Origin: SGZJ01 sp949372955
GTDB lineage: Bacteria; Bacteroidota; Bacteroidia; Flavobacteriales; Flavobacteriaceae
Assembly (NCBI GenBank): GCA_949372955.1
Contig: CASIAX010000002.1
Span: 1 to 50,903 of the forward strand
Direction: 5' to 3'
DNA length: 50,903 nucleotides
Position numbers and translations under genes: made by a program. Position 1 is the stretch's first letter. Every line of letters starts with the position of its first letter. Positions 1 to 5,996 of the stretch are shown in pieces. The notes beneath the pieces were generated by a model. The model made no database searches. It saw only the letters and a list, made by a program, of their open reading frames with translations, and was not told where the DNA came from.

Positions 1-619
1 AAATTTTGAGTTTGTCAAACCCTGAGTAGTTCGCCATTGTGCCGTCGCTATGTTCAATTTTAACAGAATTCATTTTATTATAAAACGAATATGTTTTTGT
101 TAAATCTGGGTTGTGCTTGTCAATCACTTCAATTACAATACACCTTTTCTGGCGGGGTATATCTCCTGAGGCGCATCACTTTTAAACGAGTATGCCTTCC
201 AGCCTTTGGGCTTTTTTTTGTTATTGGAGTACTTTTCGCCTAAGTAATCAAGCTCTTCGACATTCATTTTAGTCCCCTTTTTGTAAGGCAAAATGTAAAC
301 AAAGTCTACGTCTAAAGTTGGGTTTATCGTTTGGTTAAAATACTTATACGTATAATTAAACCCAATGTTTTCATCAGGAGTTCGTTGGCTTAAGTGTAAT
401 GAAGCTTCCTTGAGATTTAGCAAGCTTTTGAACAATTGTTCTTGGGCTAGATGTATTGCTCATAAAACTAAACTCTAAAATAGCTGTAACGCTGTTTGGC
501 TTAGATTTTTGGTATCTAAAACTAACACTTTTATCGTCATTTCTCTTGTGTTCAATTTTAAATTCCTGCCCAAATGATACAAGTGGAATAAACAGTAATA
601 GTAGAATTAGTTTTTTCAT
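1..619 (-). pseudogene. M23-peptidase-like secreted protein, frameshifted and cut by the window edge
   Basis: The reading begins at an ATG at 619 with a clear signal peptide (MKKLILLLLFIPLVSFGQ) and continues in three frames. The first frame stops at 374, just after a TLKPTN segment. The second resumes at once with PDENIGFNYTY and runs to a stop at 133, after ARKGV. The third continues with IVIEVIDKHNPDL and HSDGTMANYSGF to the window edge. Read together this resembles the flavobacterial M23-like proteins with a KGWKAY segment and an RKG(V/I) segment before the peptidase-like fold; this family call is from memory and is inferred. One extra base near 377-382 and one missing base near 133-137 would restore the frame. 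It is either a decayed gene or an assembly with indels. The ATG overlaps the stop of the upstream small gene as TAATG, so the two were probably translationally coupled. Confidence 0.6.
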
Positions 620-789
620 TATTTCTTTTGCTTATTTTTCCAAGAGTCATAATATGAAGATAATAATAATGCAAATCCGCCTATAATTCCAATAAGTAAT
701 ATGCCTTTATTTTCTACAAAGGCATCTAACAATAAACTTCCAAAAAGTATTACACACCCAATTTGAAATTTTGTTCCCCATTTATTCAT
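619..789 (-). CDS. Small membrane protein (56 aa), unknown function
   Basis: A 56-residue ORF starts with MNKWGTKFQIGCVILFG and ends KNKQKK. It contains two hydrophobic segments (about residues 9-22 and 29-45) separated by a short polar turn, then a basic tail, so a two-pass inner-membrane protein is likely. Its TAA stop shares a base with the ATG of the M23-like gene downstream. This TAATG arrangement supports real translation and coupling. I do not recognise a family. Codon use and AT content match the neighbours. Confidence 0.5.
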   Translation of the reverse strand: MNKWGTKFQIGCVILFGSLLLDAFVENKGILLIGIIGGFALLLSSYYDSWKNKQKK

Positions 790-842
790 AATAGTAGTAT
801 TAGTTTTTTCATAAACTATGATTTATTCTTGCCTCCAAATAC

Positions 843-1061
843 TCATTTTTTCCCGTAGTTTTTTAAAGATAATAAAGTAATATAAATAAGCCATATGAAA
901 AATAATCCACTTGCATTACTATCCCACACATATCCAAAAATTTGAATTTCGTTCTCTAAATAACCATCATAGTAGATTATATAAATTAACCAAGCAACAG
1001 TACCAAAATATAGTATTTTGAGGTAGATACTTAAATGAATATATGAGATTTTCTGTAGCAT
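843..1061 (-). CDS. Small membrane protein (72 aa), unknown function
   Basis: The ORF from ATG at 1061 encodes two hydrophobic stretches (around residues 10-30 and 50-65) around a polar loop, ending LKNYGKK. I do not recognise the family. Another ATG at 1107 opens a different frame (MNFKIKLKKLINQIF) that runs into this gene. Removing one A near 1050-1055 would join the two into a longer protein with a basic amphipathic N-terminus. The true gene may therefore start at 1107 and carry a +1 indel, as several neighbours do. Confidence 0.4.
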   Translation of the reverse strand: MLQKISYIHLSIYLKILYFGTVAWLIYIIYYDGYLENEIQIFGYVWDSNASGLFFIWLIYITLLSLKNYGKK

Positions 1062-1202
1062 CAAATATTTGATTGATGAGTTTTTTTAATTTTATCTTGA
1101 AATTCATTTTGTGTGTTTTTATTTATAACTCCAATTTATTATTATAACTAAAAGCAAAGTATAAGTATCTGTTTTTATGTTTGTAATAAACAAATCAAAT
1201 GT

Positions 1203-1246
1203 TTTAGTTTTTACTTAAACTATCTGAAGATAGCTATGGTTTAGTT
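1203..1246. repeat. Array repeat copy R1
   Basis: Copy of the accessory-block repeat. It has the left motif TTTAGTTTTTACTTAAAC, a short hairpin CTATC-TGAA-GATAG, and the right motif GGTTTAGTT. It sits just past the stop of the 54-aa minus-strand gene. The loop is shorter than in R3 and R4 (three bases missing). Confidence 0.8.
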
Positions 1247-1249
1247 AAT

Positions 1250-1414
1250 TTAATTACGTTTTATGTTATACAATGAAGCCATAACAATAATAATAATACC
1301 TATTAACCATAATCCAGGCGAATCATCATTTTCTCCAAAGACCATAGCAAAGACTCCTGCGATTGTCATTAGAATTGGTAACAAACCAGTTAAAATTGAT
1401 TTAAAAACTTTCAT
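1250..1414 (-). CDS. Small membrane protein (54 aa), unknown function
   Basis: The ORF starts at ATG 1414 (MKVFKSILTGLLPILM) and ends with SLYNIKRN. Two hydrophobic helices (about residues 7-25 and 35-48) flank an acidic GENDDS loop, giving a two-pass membrane protein. Its stop lies next to repeat R1, as for the other minus-strand genes of the array. The long ORF on the opposite strand here is the antisense shadow, with low-complexity isoleucine runs. Family not recognised. Confidence 0.5.
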   Translation of the reverse strand: MKVFKSILTGLLPILMTIAGVFAMVFGENDDSPGLWLIGIIIIVMASLYNIKRN

Positions 1415-1452
1415 AATTAAATATAAGAATTATAAAGCGTTTAAAGACGACT

Positions 1453-1539
1453 ATGTTGTTATATAAAACAGGTCATTTACAAGTGTTTATTATAGCTGTT
1501 CTTGGATTGTTTTCTTTAATTATCATATATTTAGTTTAA
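1453..1539 (+). CDS. Tiny hydrophobic ORF (28 aa), doubtful
   Basis: ATG-initiated ORF of 28 codons encoding a polar start followed by one strongly hydrophobic helix (VFIIAVLGLFSLIIIYLV). It is the first of three closely spaced plus-strand mini-ORFs. It could be a one-pass membrane peptide, but its length makes chance occurrence possible. Confidence 0.2.
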   Translation: MLLYKTGHLQVFIIAVLGLFSLIIIYLV

Positions 1540-1548
1540 ACTGTTATT

Positions 1549-1647
1549 ATGTGGTTTGAAAAACACGCATTTCGTATGTATAAAAAGTTCTGGTGGTATA
1601 TTGTTTTTCTTATCATAATCTATATAATCGCTAAAATTTTTAGCTAA
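1549..1647 (+). CDS. Tiny membrane ORF (32 aa)
   Basis: ORF of 32 codons with an aromatic, basic N-terminus (MWFEKHAFRMYKKFWW) followed by a hydrophobic helix ending AKIFS. The charge pattern fits a single-pass membrane peptide. Its TAA stop overlaps the ATG of the next mini-ORF (TAATG), a sign of coupling. Function unknown. Confidence 0.3.
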   Translation: MWFEKHAFRMYKKFWWYIVFLIIIYIIAKIFS

Positions 1648-1782
1648 TGAAAAAATCAAAAAAATCATTATTAAGTATCTTTCTTAATGGCATTGCCAAT
1701 ATATTTAATTTTAAGGATTACTCAAGAAGAACCAGAAGAGCCAAAAGCAATTACTTTAAAAGGAATAAATCATAGTTTATGA
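1647..1782 (+). CDS. Small ORF, probably frameshifted (31-42 aa)
   Basis: Two frames compete. The ATG at 1647 gives a 42-codon ORF (MKKSKKSLLSIFL...) ending at TAG 1773. The ATG at 1687 gives a 31-codon ORF (MALPIYLILRITQEEPEEPK...) ending at TGA 1780. Joined near 1685 they would form a basic N-terminus, a hydrophobic helix and an acidic, proline-rich tail, which looks more protein-like than either alone. The 3' end carries the string AAAGGAATAAATCATAGTTT, found again at the end of the plus-strand gene at 4269-4442. Confidence 0.25.
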
Positions 1783-1919
1783 GGTTCGTTACAACCTTCT
1801 CCACCGTAATGCTCATAATTTTCAGTTGATGCCTTTTTTTCAGTTTTAACTTCCCATACAATACTCACTAGAAATATACTAAAGATTAATACACCTACTA
1901 TAAACATAGCTACATTCAT
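1770..1919 (-). CDS. Small single-pass membrane protein (49 aa)
   Basis: ORF from ATG 1919: a hydrophobic N-terminal helix (MNVAMFIVGVLIFSIFLVSI), then a polar tail rich in E, K, H and G with one cysteine (EHYGGEGCNEPHKL). A TAtaTTTG promoter element lies 20-27 bp upstream (1939-1946, minus strand). Function unknown. The last bases overlap antisense mini-ORFs. Confidence 0.45.
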   Translation of the reverse strand: MNVAMFIVGVLIFSIFLVSIVWEVKTEKKASTENYEHYGGEGCNEPHKL

Positions 1920-1938
1920 AATAATAAGTTAGTTTGCT

Positions 1939-1946
1939 CAAATATA
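1939..1946 (-). promoter_or_regulatory. Bacteroidota-type -7 element TATATTTG
   Basis: On the minus strand the octamer matches the Bacteroidota sigma consensus TAnnTTTG and lies about 20 bp before the ATG at 1919. The same element with the same flank (CTCAAATATAA on the plus strand) recurs at 4187-4194. Confidence 0.45.
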
Positions 1947-1950
1947 ATAA

Positions 1951-2024
1951 ATGTTAGTCTAACCTATTTAAGAGGTTTAGAAATAGCTGAATTAAAAGAA
2001 GAAGATATGCCTATGGTTTAGTTT
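1951..2024. repeat. Array repeat copy R2 (diverged left half)
   Basis: The right half matches the family (GAAGAAGATATGCCTATGG followed by TTTAGTTTTTTA). The left half is replaced by other sequence. The stop codon of the 141-aa minus-strand gene lies inside the right motif. Confidence 0.6.
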
Positions 2025-2443
2025 TTTACTAAATTTTTAAGCCCTTTTGCAATATAAGCACCTATTATAGAAGGAATAGTTAATACTGCGTAAAAAATAA
2101 ATTCAAATGGAAATAAATTATGAGATGAAGTATCAACAATCATTTCTACAATCGACATTATTGGAAAAAGCGCCATTGTTGATAATCCAATTTTCCAACC
2201 CTCTATCTTGCTAAATAAACTAATAATAAAGCCACTTATTGCTAATAAAAAAATACTCCAAATAGAGAAACCATTTACGGATGTTGCAATTATTGGAAAC
2301 AGAGGAGAGTCATATTGTTTTATTTCTGTTAAAAAAAATGTTGGAAGAACCAAGGAGGCAAGACCAAAAGTTGATGAAATAAATAATTGAAGAAGGTTTT
2401 TATGTTGATAATTATTTTTTGTTAAAGCTAATAAGTTTCTCAT
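2018..2443 (-). CDS. Four-helix membrane protein (141 aa), unknown function
   Basis: The ATG at 2443 (MRNLLALTKNNYQHKN) is preferred; a TTG nine bases upstream lies in the probable promoter. Four hydrophobic segments follow (about residues 19-38, 51-72, 84-100 and 115-133), separated by short polar loops, and the protein ends GLKNLVKN. It looks like a small inner-membrane protein; no family is recognised. The stop codon falls inside repeat R2 and the start lies just after repeat R3, so the gene occupies one repeat-to-repeat unit. Confidence 0.55.
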   Translation of the reverse strand: MRNLLALTKNNYQHKNLLQLFISSTFGLASLVLPTFFLTEIKQYDSPLFPIIATSVNGFSIWSIFLLAISGFIISLFSKIEGWKIGLSTMALFPIMSIVEMIVDTSSHNLFPFEFIFYAVLTIPSIIGAYIAKGLKNLVKN

Positions 2444-2461
2444 AACCCCCAATTTACAATA

Positions 2462-2508
2462 TTTAGTTTTTACTTAAACTATCTGAAGAAGATAGCCTTG
2501 GTTTAGTT
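2462..2508. repeat. Array repeat copy R3
   Basis: TTTAGTTTTTACTTAAAC, hairpin CTATCT-GAAGA-AGATAG, a short insertion, then GGTTTAGTT. The stop codon of the DUF285 gene (2503-2505) lies in the right motif, and the ATG of the 141-aa gene is about 20 bp beyond the left motif. Confidence 0.85.
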
Positions 2509-3659
2509 TTTTATAATTCTTTGTGTAGTTAGTTTCGCGCCATCAGATAGTTTCATTAAGTAAACGCCATTCTCTAAATGACTAATATCTATGCTATTTG
2601 TAATAGATTTATTTATTACTTCTTTACCTAAAATATTATAAACAACTACTTTTAATTGAGTGTAATTACCTTCGATATAAACTATATCTGAAGTAGGGTT
2701 TGGATAGACCGAAACAACTAATTGGTTTTGGTCGTCTACTCCTGCTGTTGAACAATCTAAACCATCATCGGATATTGTCCAGTTATGATTATCTATTAGA
2801 CTTTGTCTAGCATCTGCACCATTACAGTAACTTAAGAATTGTGCTCCTAATGTAACATTAGACTGAATATTTTGTTGTGACCATCCATTTAAAAGTGCAT
2901 CATAATTTTCTGTAGATAATGCAGAATTACCAAGCATAACACTCATCTCAGTAACACTACTCACATCCCAATTACTTAAATCTCTATTGAAAGATGATGC
3001 ATTAGCAAACATAGCATACATATCAGTAACACTGCTCACATCCCAATCATTCAATGGTTGATTGAAAGATGATGCATTAGTAAACATAGTGTTCATATTA
3101 GTAGTACTACTCACATCCCAATTACTTACATCTCCATTAAAAGATGATGCATAACTAAACATATTACTCATATTAGTAACGCTACTCACATCCCAATTGC
3201 TTATATCTCCATTGAAAGATGATGCATAAGCAAACATAGCATACATATTAGTAACACTACTTGTTTCCCAATCATTCAATGGTTGATTGAAAGATGATGC
3301 ATTAGCAAACATAAGACTCATATTAGTAACACTACTTATATCCCAATTACTTACATCTCCATTGAAAGATGATGCCTTAGCAAACATATTGCTCATATTA
3401 GTAACGCTACTCACATCCCAATTGCTTATATCTCCATTGAAAGATGGGGCATATTCAAACATAGCGCCCATATTAGTAACGCTGCTCACGTCCCAATTTG
3501 GCATTGCACCATATTCGCTATCTGCTACACATCCCATCTACTGGGTTAGTAGATAAACAATCCGTTACAGCCATTTCCCTGTTAGCAGTCAGTAATTGCT
3601 GTTTGAGCATAGGATATTGTAGAAAGTGTAATTAAAAATATATGTAGTGGTTTTCTCAC
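2503..3659 (-). pseudogene. BspA/DUF285 repeat surface protein with T9SS tail, two frameshifts near the N-terminus
   Basis: From 3537 to 2503 an open frame encodes about eight copies of a roughly 25-residue repeat with the motif WDVSSVTNM and M(F) followed by SFNGD or SFNQPL. This is the DUF285/BspA-like pattern of surface proteins. It ends in a type IX sorting domain (VYPNPTSD ... YNILGKEV ... LENGVYLMKL ... RIIKN). Upstream, a GTG at 3659 gives a signal peptide (RKPLHIFLITLSTISYAQ) leading to AITD. One extra base near 3585-3590 shifts to the frame ANREMAVTDCLSTNPVDG, and another near 3525-3533 shifts to ADSEYGAMPNWDV. Joined, this is the usual N-terminus of the family. Without the signal peptide the open part could not be exported, so it is decayed or mis-assembled. 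PorQ at 38,715 shows that a T9SS exists. Confidence 0.75.
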
Positions 3660-3678
3660 ATCTCCCCAATTTACAACA

Positions 3679-3727
3679 TTTAGTTTTTACTTAAACTATC
3701 TGAAGAAGATATGCCGATGGTTTAGTT
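3679..3727. repeat. Array repeat copy R4
   Basis: TTTAGTTTTTACTTAAAC, hairpin TATCT-GAAGA-AGATA, insertion TGCCGATG, then GTTTAGTT. It lies between the lipoprotein gene stop (3752) and the DUF285 gene start (3659). The flank TTTACAACATTTAG is shared with R6, and nearly with R3. Confidence 0.85.
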
Positions 3728-3751
3728 TAAATTAAACTTTATATGCGTTTT

Positions 3752-4183
3752 TTAATATCCATAAGTAATTTGTTCATTCCATCCATTAATATTTAATGGT
3801 AAGTCACTTTGCCCATCAATTTGAAATGGTGTTAAGTCAAAAGAAACCATTTTTTGAAATACCGCAAGACACTCCTCGTTATTTATTAATTCCATTTTAA
3901 CATCTCGTTGTAATGGGAAAACGGTGTAAAAAACATCTAAACTATATAAACTTTCTTCCCATAAATCTGTACCACACCCACTTGAACTAAACGTTATTTC
4001 CAAGCAATCACCATTTAATACAACGTCAATTATTCCATAATTTGAAGTGCTTATTGTATTAAAACCCTCTTCAAAAATAATTTCAGAAGTAAAATCACAA
4101 TTATTTTCAATAGTAGAATTATCATCCTCTGAATTACAACTCAAAATATGCATTAGAGTTAAAATAAAAAGTAGTTTTTTCAT
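3752..4183 (-). CDS. Lipoprotein (143 aa), unknown function
   Basis: The ATG at 4183 is preferred over an in-frame TTG at 4189, because that TTG is part of the TATATTTG promoter element. The N-terminus MKKLLFILTLMHILSCNSEDD has a short hydrophobic stretch, a lipobox LSC and an acidic run right after the cysteine, the export signal seen in Bacteroidota surface lipoproteins. The mature part is rich in beta-type segments and has several cysteines (NNCDF, GDCLEI, GCGTD, EECLAV). No family recognised. With the -7 element ending at 4187, the mRNA would be nearly leaderless. The gene occupies one repeat-to-repeat unit (R5 to R4). Confidence 0.6.
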   Translation of the reverse strand: MKKLLFILTLMHILSCNSEDDNSTIENNCDFTSEIIFEEGFNTISTSNYGIIDVVLNGDCLEITFSSSGCGTDLWEESLYSLDVFYTVFPLQRDVKMELINNEECLAVFQKMVSFDLTPFQIDGQSDLPLNINGWNEQITYGY

Positions 4184-4186
4184 ACT

Positions 4187-4194
4187 CAAATATA
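4187..4194 (-). promoter_or_regulatory. Bacteroidota-type -7 element TATATTTG
   Basis: A minus-strand match to TAnnTTTG ending four bases before the lipoprotein ATG, implying a very short leader. The plus-strand context CTCAAATATAAGAAAT is shared with the promoter at 1939-1946. Confidence 0.45.
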
Positions 4195-4199
4195 AGAAA

Positions 4200-4250
4200 T
4201 TTAGTTTTTACTTAAACAATCTGAAAATTACTTCACTTAGATTGCTTTTT
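4200..4250. repeat. Array repeat copy R5 with compensatory stem change
   Basis: The left motif TTTAGTTTTTACTTAAAC is kept. The stem is CAATCT ... AGATTG instead of CTATCT ... AGATAG, so both arms changed and pairing is preserved. The loop is longer (about 15 nt) and a T8 tract follows the right arm. Confidence 0.8.
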
Positions 4251-4268
4251 TTTTAAATCATTATATTT

Positions 4269-4442
4269 ATGTTATGGGGGGGGAAAATTAAAGTCTGGGC
4301 TGTAATTTCTGGTATTGCACTTATAAGTGGTTTTATTTATTGTATTGTAAATCAAAATTGGAGTGATGCGTTTCTATTAGCTGCTTTATTTTTTATTTTT
4401 CATATTATGCCTAAATATTTTGACAAAAGGAATAAATCATAG
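4269..4442 (+). CDS. Small two-pass membrane protein (57 aa) with a G8 tract in its fifth codon region
   Basis: The ORF from ATG 4269 reads MLWGGKIKVWAVISGIALIS, then a second hydrophobic segment (FLLAALFFIFHI) and a basic tail KYFDKRNKS. A run of eight G (4276-4283) covers codons 3-5, so a one-base change would end translation early. The 3' end shares the AAAAGGAATAAATCATAGTTTATGA string with the plus-strand mini-ORF at 1647-1782. Family unknown. Confidence 0.4.
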   Translation: MLWGGKIKVWAVISGIALISGFIYCIVNQNWSDAFLLAALFFIFHIMPKYFDKRNKS

Positions 4443-4445
4443 TTT

Positions 4446-4550
4446 ATGAAAAAAGCACCAAAATGGAAGAAATTTCTATTAATAGCATCAGCTTTGATTG
4501 CTGCATTTGCGATGGTTTATGAGGCTTATATGAGAATGATTAACGCCTAA
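4446..4550 (+). CDS. Small single-pass membrane protein (34 aa)
   Basis: ATG four bases after the preceding stop. The ORF encodes a basic N-terminus (MKKAPKWKKF), one hydrophobic helix (LLIASALIAAFAMVY) and a short tail EAYMRMINA. The positive-inside pattern suggests a one-pass membrane peptide, probably co-transcribed with the 57-aa gene. Confidence 0.4.
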   Translation: MKKAPKWKKFLLIASALIAAFAMVYEAYMRMINA

Positions 4551-4555
4551 TAGCT

Positions 4556-4675
4556 TTATCCAAAAATTAAACCACCACCAATTAAGGCTACAAGAACAAT
4601 AGCAATGACTATAAGAATCTTTTTGCCTTGTTTAGGAGTTGTGCTAGAGTCTCCCAATCCACTATCTATTCCCAT
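4556..4675 (-). CDS. Small single-pass membrane protein (39 aa)
   Basis: ORF from ATG 4675: a polar, serine- and glycine-rich start (MGIDSGLGDSSTTPKQGKK), then a hydrophobic helix (ILIVIAIVLVALIGGGLIF). Tail-anchored topology. It lies directly after repeat R6, as the other minus-strand genes lie after their repeat. Function unknown. Confidence 0.4.
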   Translation of the reverse strand: MGIDSGLGDSSTTPKQGKKILIVIAIVLVALIGGGLIFG

Positions 4676-4716
4676 TATGCTGATTAAAAATTATCCATAC
4701 CTGCAATTTTACAACA

Positions 4717-4750
4717 TTTAGTTTTTACTTAAACTAGCTATAAGTATAAC
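4717..4750. repeat. Array repeat copy R6 (left half only)
   Basis: The flank and left motif (TTTACAACATTTAGTTTTTA, then CTTAAACTA) are intact. The family right half is not recognisable, but ACTTA/TAAGT pairing remains around GCTA. It marks the outer end of the array. Confidence 0.6.
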
Positions 4751-4890
4751 TTTAACTTACTTAAAATACTTAGAGGCTGTATGATTACTCAAATTTCACA
4801 AATGTTGGTTTTATGTCTCCCTATATATATATAGTAATTATATCTAATATATATTTTTCTTTCCCTACGAAAGAAGGGAAAAAATTAACA

Positions 4891-4980
4891 TAATCAACAT
4901 AAGTTCTGATAATCAGTAAGTTAAGTATTGACTAATCAACATAATTTATCAACATAAATATGTTGGTTATGTTGGAATTT
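4891..4980. repeat. Iteron-like cluster of ATCAACATAA and its inverse
   Basis: TAATCAACATAA occurs at 4891-4902 and 4933-4944, and TATCAACATAA at 4947-4957. Inverted copies TATGTTGG follow about 4959-4974. A further ATGTTGG lies near 4802. The arrangement resembles replication-initiator binding sites (iterons) of plasmids or integrated elements, but no initiator gene is intact here. Confidence 0.4.
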
Positions 4981-5274
4981 GATGAAATTGGACATAAAAC
5001 ATAGTTTATTTTTGTTTCACAATTAAAGAAAGAAGGTTATCAATAGAAGATTTTTAATAAACTCTAATGATTCTCATACATAGAAACAATGGATAACCTA
5101 TGGTTTTAGCTATTAGGATTCTTTAAGAAATCTTTTTTTTAATTAGTATGGGGGGGTCTTAAAATAGAATTGTTTTTATCAATTTTTTTAGCTTTTATCT
5201 TAATGTTAAAAACTCGAGCCTATTGTTAATTAATATTCCTTTCATTTGTTCAAGTAGTAGATTAACTTTAAGGT

Positions 5275-5518
5275 ATGGCAATAAATGACATAAACCTTTG
5301 GAGTGACTGCATTCGATACTTTTGGGCCTTAAAGACAGAACGCTAAGTGATATTTTAAAACGTTTTATAGAGCTGGGGCTTATCGAAAAGGTAAGTCACG
5401 GAGTTTATACGAAGAGGTAAAGGTTAACCCCTGCACGAAGTTTTATAACCCTAAACAAAACATAGTCATAACACATAGCATAACTAACTTAATTACAGGT
5501 CTATTAGACCCTTTTTAA
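5275..5518 (+). pseudogene. Remnant of a winged-helix or replication-type gene
   Basis: An ATG at 5275 opens MAINDINLWSDCIRYF but stops after 23 codons. In the next frame there is a winged-helix-like segment LKDRTLSDILKRFIELGLIE followed by KVSHGVYTKR and a stop. In a third frame EEVKVNPCTKFYNPKQNIV continues to TAA at 5516-5518. Further coding-like text (KALRELFQIVRCIKVVGNTL) follows to about 5610. Three frames in 250 bp indicate a broken gene. The helix-turn-helix flavour and the position near iteron-like repeats and a tRNA suggest a replication or excision protein of a mobile element; this is inference. Confidence 0.35.
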
Positions 5519-5720
5519 GATGTACAAAGGCATTACGTGAATTATTTCAAATAGTTAGATGTATTAAGGTTGTGGGTAATACCCTGTTTGACGAAGACTA
5601 CCCCTAAAAAGAAAAGTGATTTATTTAGAAAGGGGACTTAGGTTTATAAAACTTTTGGGGTGACTTTTTTGGGTTTTTTTTTCACAACAACTTGACCGTT
5701 TTATAATTACTTCTTAAAAA

Positions 5721-5753
5721 ATGTGTGTCAAATGTGTGTCAAATGTGTGCCAA
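5721..5753. repeat. Three tandem 11-bp repeats
   Basis: ATGTGTGTCAA occurs twice, followed by ATGTGTGCCAA, head to tail without gap. It lies about 140 bp from the 3' end of tRNA-Arg. It could be accessory recombinase-binding sites or a slippage product. Confidence 0.75.
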
Positions 5754-5863
5754 AATTATAATTAATTTAAAATAAATACTTAGATTCACCATAGTGTTAA
5801 GTGAATTTAAGAGAAGTATTGATTGTTGTAAAACCATACAATTACTCGTTTATAACCAACAAA

Positions 5864-5891
5864 AAAACCCTACCGATTAAGGTAAGGTTTT
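5864..5891 (-). terminator. Rho-independent terminator of the tRNA operon
   Basis: On the minus strand AAAACCTTACC-TTAATC-GGTAGGGTTTT forms an 11-bp stem with one mismatch, followed by T residues. It lies directly after tRNA-Arg, the last tRNA of the cluster. Confidence 0.75.
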
Positions 5892-5894
5892 AAG

Positions 5895-5968
5895 TGAGCC
5901 CTGAAGGATTCGAACCTTCGACCGCCTCCTTAGAAGGGAGGTGCTCTATCCAGCTGAGCTAAGAGCCC
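5895..5968 (-). tRNA. tRNA-Arg (anticodon TCT)
   Basis: Minus-strand cloverleaf: acceptor GGGCTCT pairs with AGGGCTC (two G-U pairs), D-arm GCTC...GAGC, anticodon stem CCTCC/GGAGG with loop CTTCTAA giving TCT, and T-arm GAAGG-TTCGAAT-CCTTC. It is the last gene of a three-tRNA cluster. Its 3' end faces the accessory block, the usual orientation for integration next to a tRNA. Confidence 0.95.
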
Positions 5969-5996
5969 GTAGTTTTAAGTTGCTACGACAACTATG

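Larger units (their letters stand above)
4751..5863. other. 1.1-kb stretch without an intact gene
   Basis: No intact ORF with convincing composition is seen. It holds AT-rich tracts, direct and inverted copies of ATCAACATAA (4891-4980), a G7 tract (5150-5156), coding remnants in shifting frames (about 5275-5610) and a 3 x 11 bp tandem repeat (5721-5753). The picture is that of the decayed end of an integrated element beside a tRNA. Confidence 0.5.

Noticed and set aside
1263..1466. Plus-strand ORF with isoleucine runs
   Set aside because: It is antisense to the better-formed 54-aa membrane protein gene and has low-complexity composition.
3287..3556. Plus-strand repetitive ORF
   Set aside because: It is the antisense shadow of the DUF285 repeats; its own repeats only mirror them.
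1203..4750. CRISPR array
   Set aside because: Repeats are spaced by whole genes of varied length, the copies diverge, and no cas genes or uniform spacers are present.
1203..4750. Classical integron attC array
   Set aside because: R-box motifs do not match RYYYAAC/GTTRRRY exactly, the sites are shorter than usual attC, and no intI gene is seen. Kept only as an analogy.
4861..4880. TTCCCT/AGGGAA hairpin as terminator
   Set aside because: It has only 6 bp, an 8-nt loop and no T run on a strand that would serve a gene.
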